The notes below the pieces were generated by a model, which was not told the origin of the DNA, did no database searches, and saw only the letters and a list, made by a program, of their open reading frames with translations. The position numbers were made by a program, and so were the translations under genes. From Candidula unifasciata (lineage: Eukaryota; Mollusca; Gastropoda; Stylommatophora; Geomitridae), in contig CAJHNH020001133.1 of NCBI GenBank assembly GCA_905116865.2, forward strand, positions 108,501 through 172,500: a stretch of DNA of 64,000 nucleotides, read 5' to 3'. Every line of letters begins with the position of its first letter. Position 1 is the stretch's first letter. Shown here piece by piece: positions 63,540 through 64,000 of the stretch.

Positions 63540-63745
63540 TTGGGTTATCTTCAATGCACTCCGGACACGTCCATGTGTGCTCAGATTCCCCCTTCAACAT
63601 ATACATCAGCGTCAGGCGGGTAATAGTGCCAGTCCTGAGCTGGTTAACAATACTTCTTCAGATCCTCGGATCCTCTTATGTCTCTAAGGGCATTAACAAT
63701 GTCGACGGGATCCATAGGCAGGTCATCTAGAGCGACTCGACCACC
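63540..63745 (-). pseudogene. Coding-like relic of unknown repeat
   Basis: On minus a frame reads GGRVALDDLPMDPVDIVNAL, RDIRGSEDLKKYC, stop, PAQDWHYYPPDADVYVEGGI, stop. It looks like a decayed protein segment; part recurs at 48970-49045. Family not recognised. Confidence 0.4.
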
Positions 63746-64000
63746 ACCGCTGCTATATTACAGTAAGCGTAGAAAACAACATGATAGAATATATGGATGA
63801 ATTTCATCTTTTTTTTCCAGGCATCCAGAAATAAGGAGCTGCGAAACCTTTAGGGCACCCCCACCCACACTTTTTCTTTATTAAAAATATTGTTTTTTAA
63901 TATTATTAAATATTTAACTATCCTAAAATTGTAATTATTTTGCTCACTTAAAACAAGCTTAAGCTACAGAGCCTGCCTGACTATTGTTTTGTTTGCTGGT
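63746..64000. other. No gene recognised
   Basis: AT-rich, with a run of T at 63808 and A/T-rich to the end. Confidence 0.4.

Overview
The window is animal nuclear DNA, most likely from a mollusc and plausibly a gastropod. It is gene-poor, intron-rich and AT-leaning, with many minisatellites, tRNA-derived SINEs and decayed transposons. A 5' leader motif AAGGGAGATAACC directly before a start codon also fits molluscs; this taxonomic reading is inference. There is no bacterial gene, operon, rRNA gene or CRISPR array.

Two protein-coding genes can be supported, both on the minus strand. The main one is an oxysterol-binding-protein-related protein of the ORP10/ORP11 (OSBPL10/OSBPL11) subfamily. Fifteen coding exons were assembled by reading splice junctions: start codon at 29277, last visible exon at 867-993, after which the gene leaves the left edge. 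Reading phase is continuous across every junction except one ambiguous acceptor near 4811. The exons encode an N-terminal helix, the PH domain, a linker, the LPTFILE-type lipid-domain entry, and the sterol/phospholipid-binding core up to the EQVSHHPP signature. The second gene is represented by one start exon (57206-57313) resembling the N-terminal Rab-binding helix of RIM/UNC-10-type synaptic Rab effectors. Its next exons were not found, so it either has a very long first intron containing the ORP gene or exons I could not recognise.

Layout: 1-29.3 kb is the ORP gene, its introns filled with minisatellites (20, 27, 50, 82 and 29 bp units), SINEs, LINE relics and a TTAA-flanked piggyBac-like element. 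29.3-40 kb is intergenic or intronic: short tandem repeats, two large inverted repeats (one with perfect 77-bp arms), a long GATA array and four copies of a hairpin unit. 40.4-42.2 kb holds a 5'-truncated Penelope-like retroelement (reverse transcriptase plus GIY-YIG endonuclease, split by one in-frame stop) and a SINE with a 14-bp target duplication. 44.9-47.1 kb is a 36-bp minisatellite interrupted by a 1122-bp solo LTR with duplicated GCATG. 49.5-51.9 kb is three minisatellites, the largest about 49 copies of 27 bp. 52-57 kb has hAT-type miniature elements and little else. 57.4-64 kb has more inverted repeats, SINEs, LINE tails, an internally deleted Tigger/pogo element with intact ends, and a 29-bp minisatellite.

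The most unusual structure is a 27-copy, 50-bp array in the ORP intron following the 42-nt exon at 13114-13155. Each unit carries the last dozen exon bases plus the 5' splice site, so about 25 duplicate splice donors follow the real one. No undescribed multi-gene system was found.
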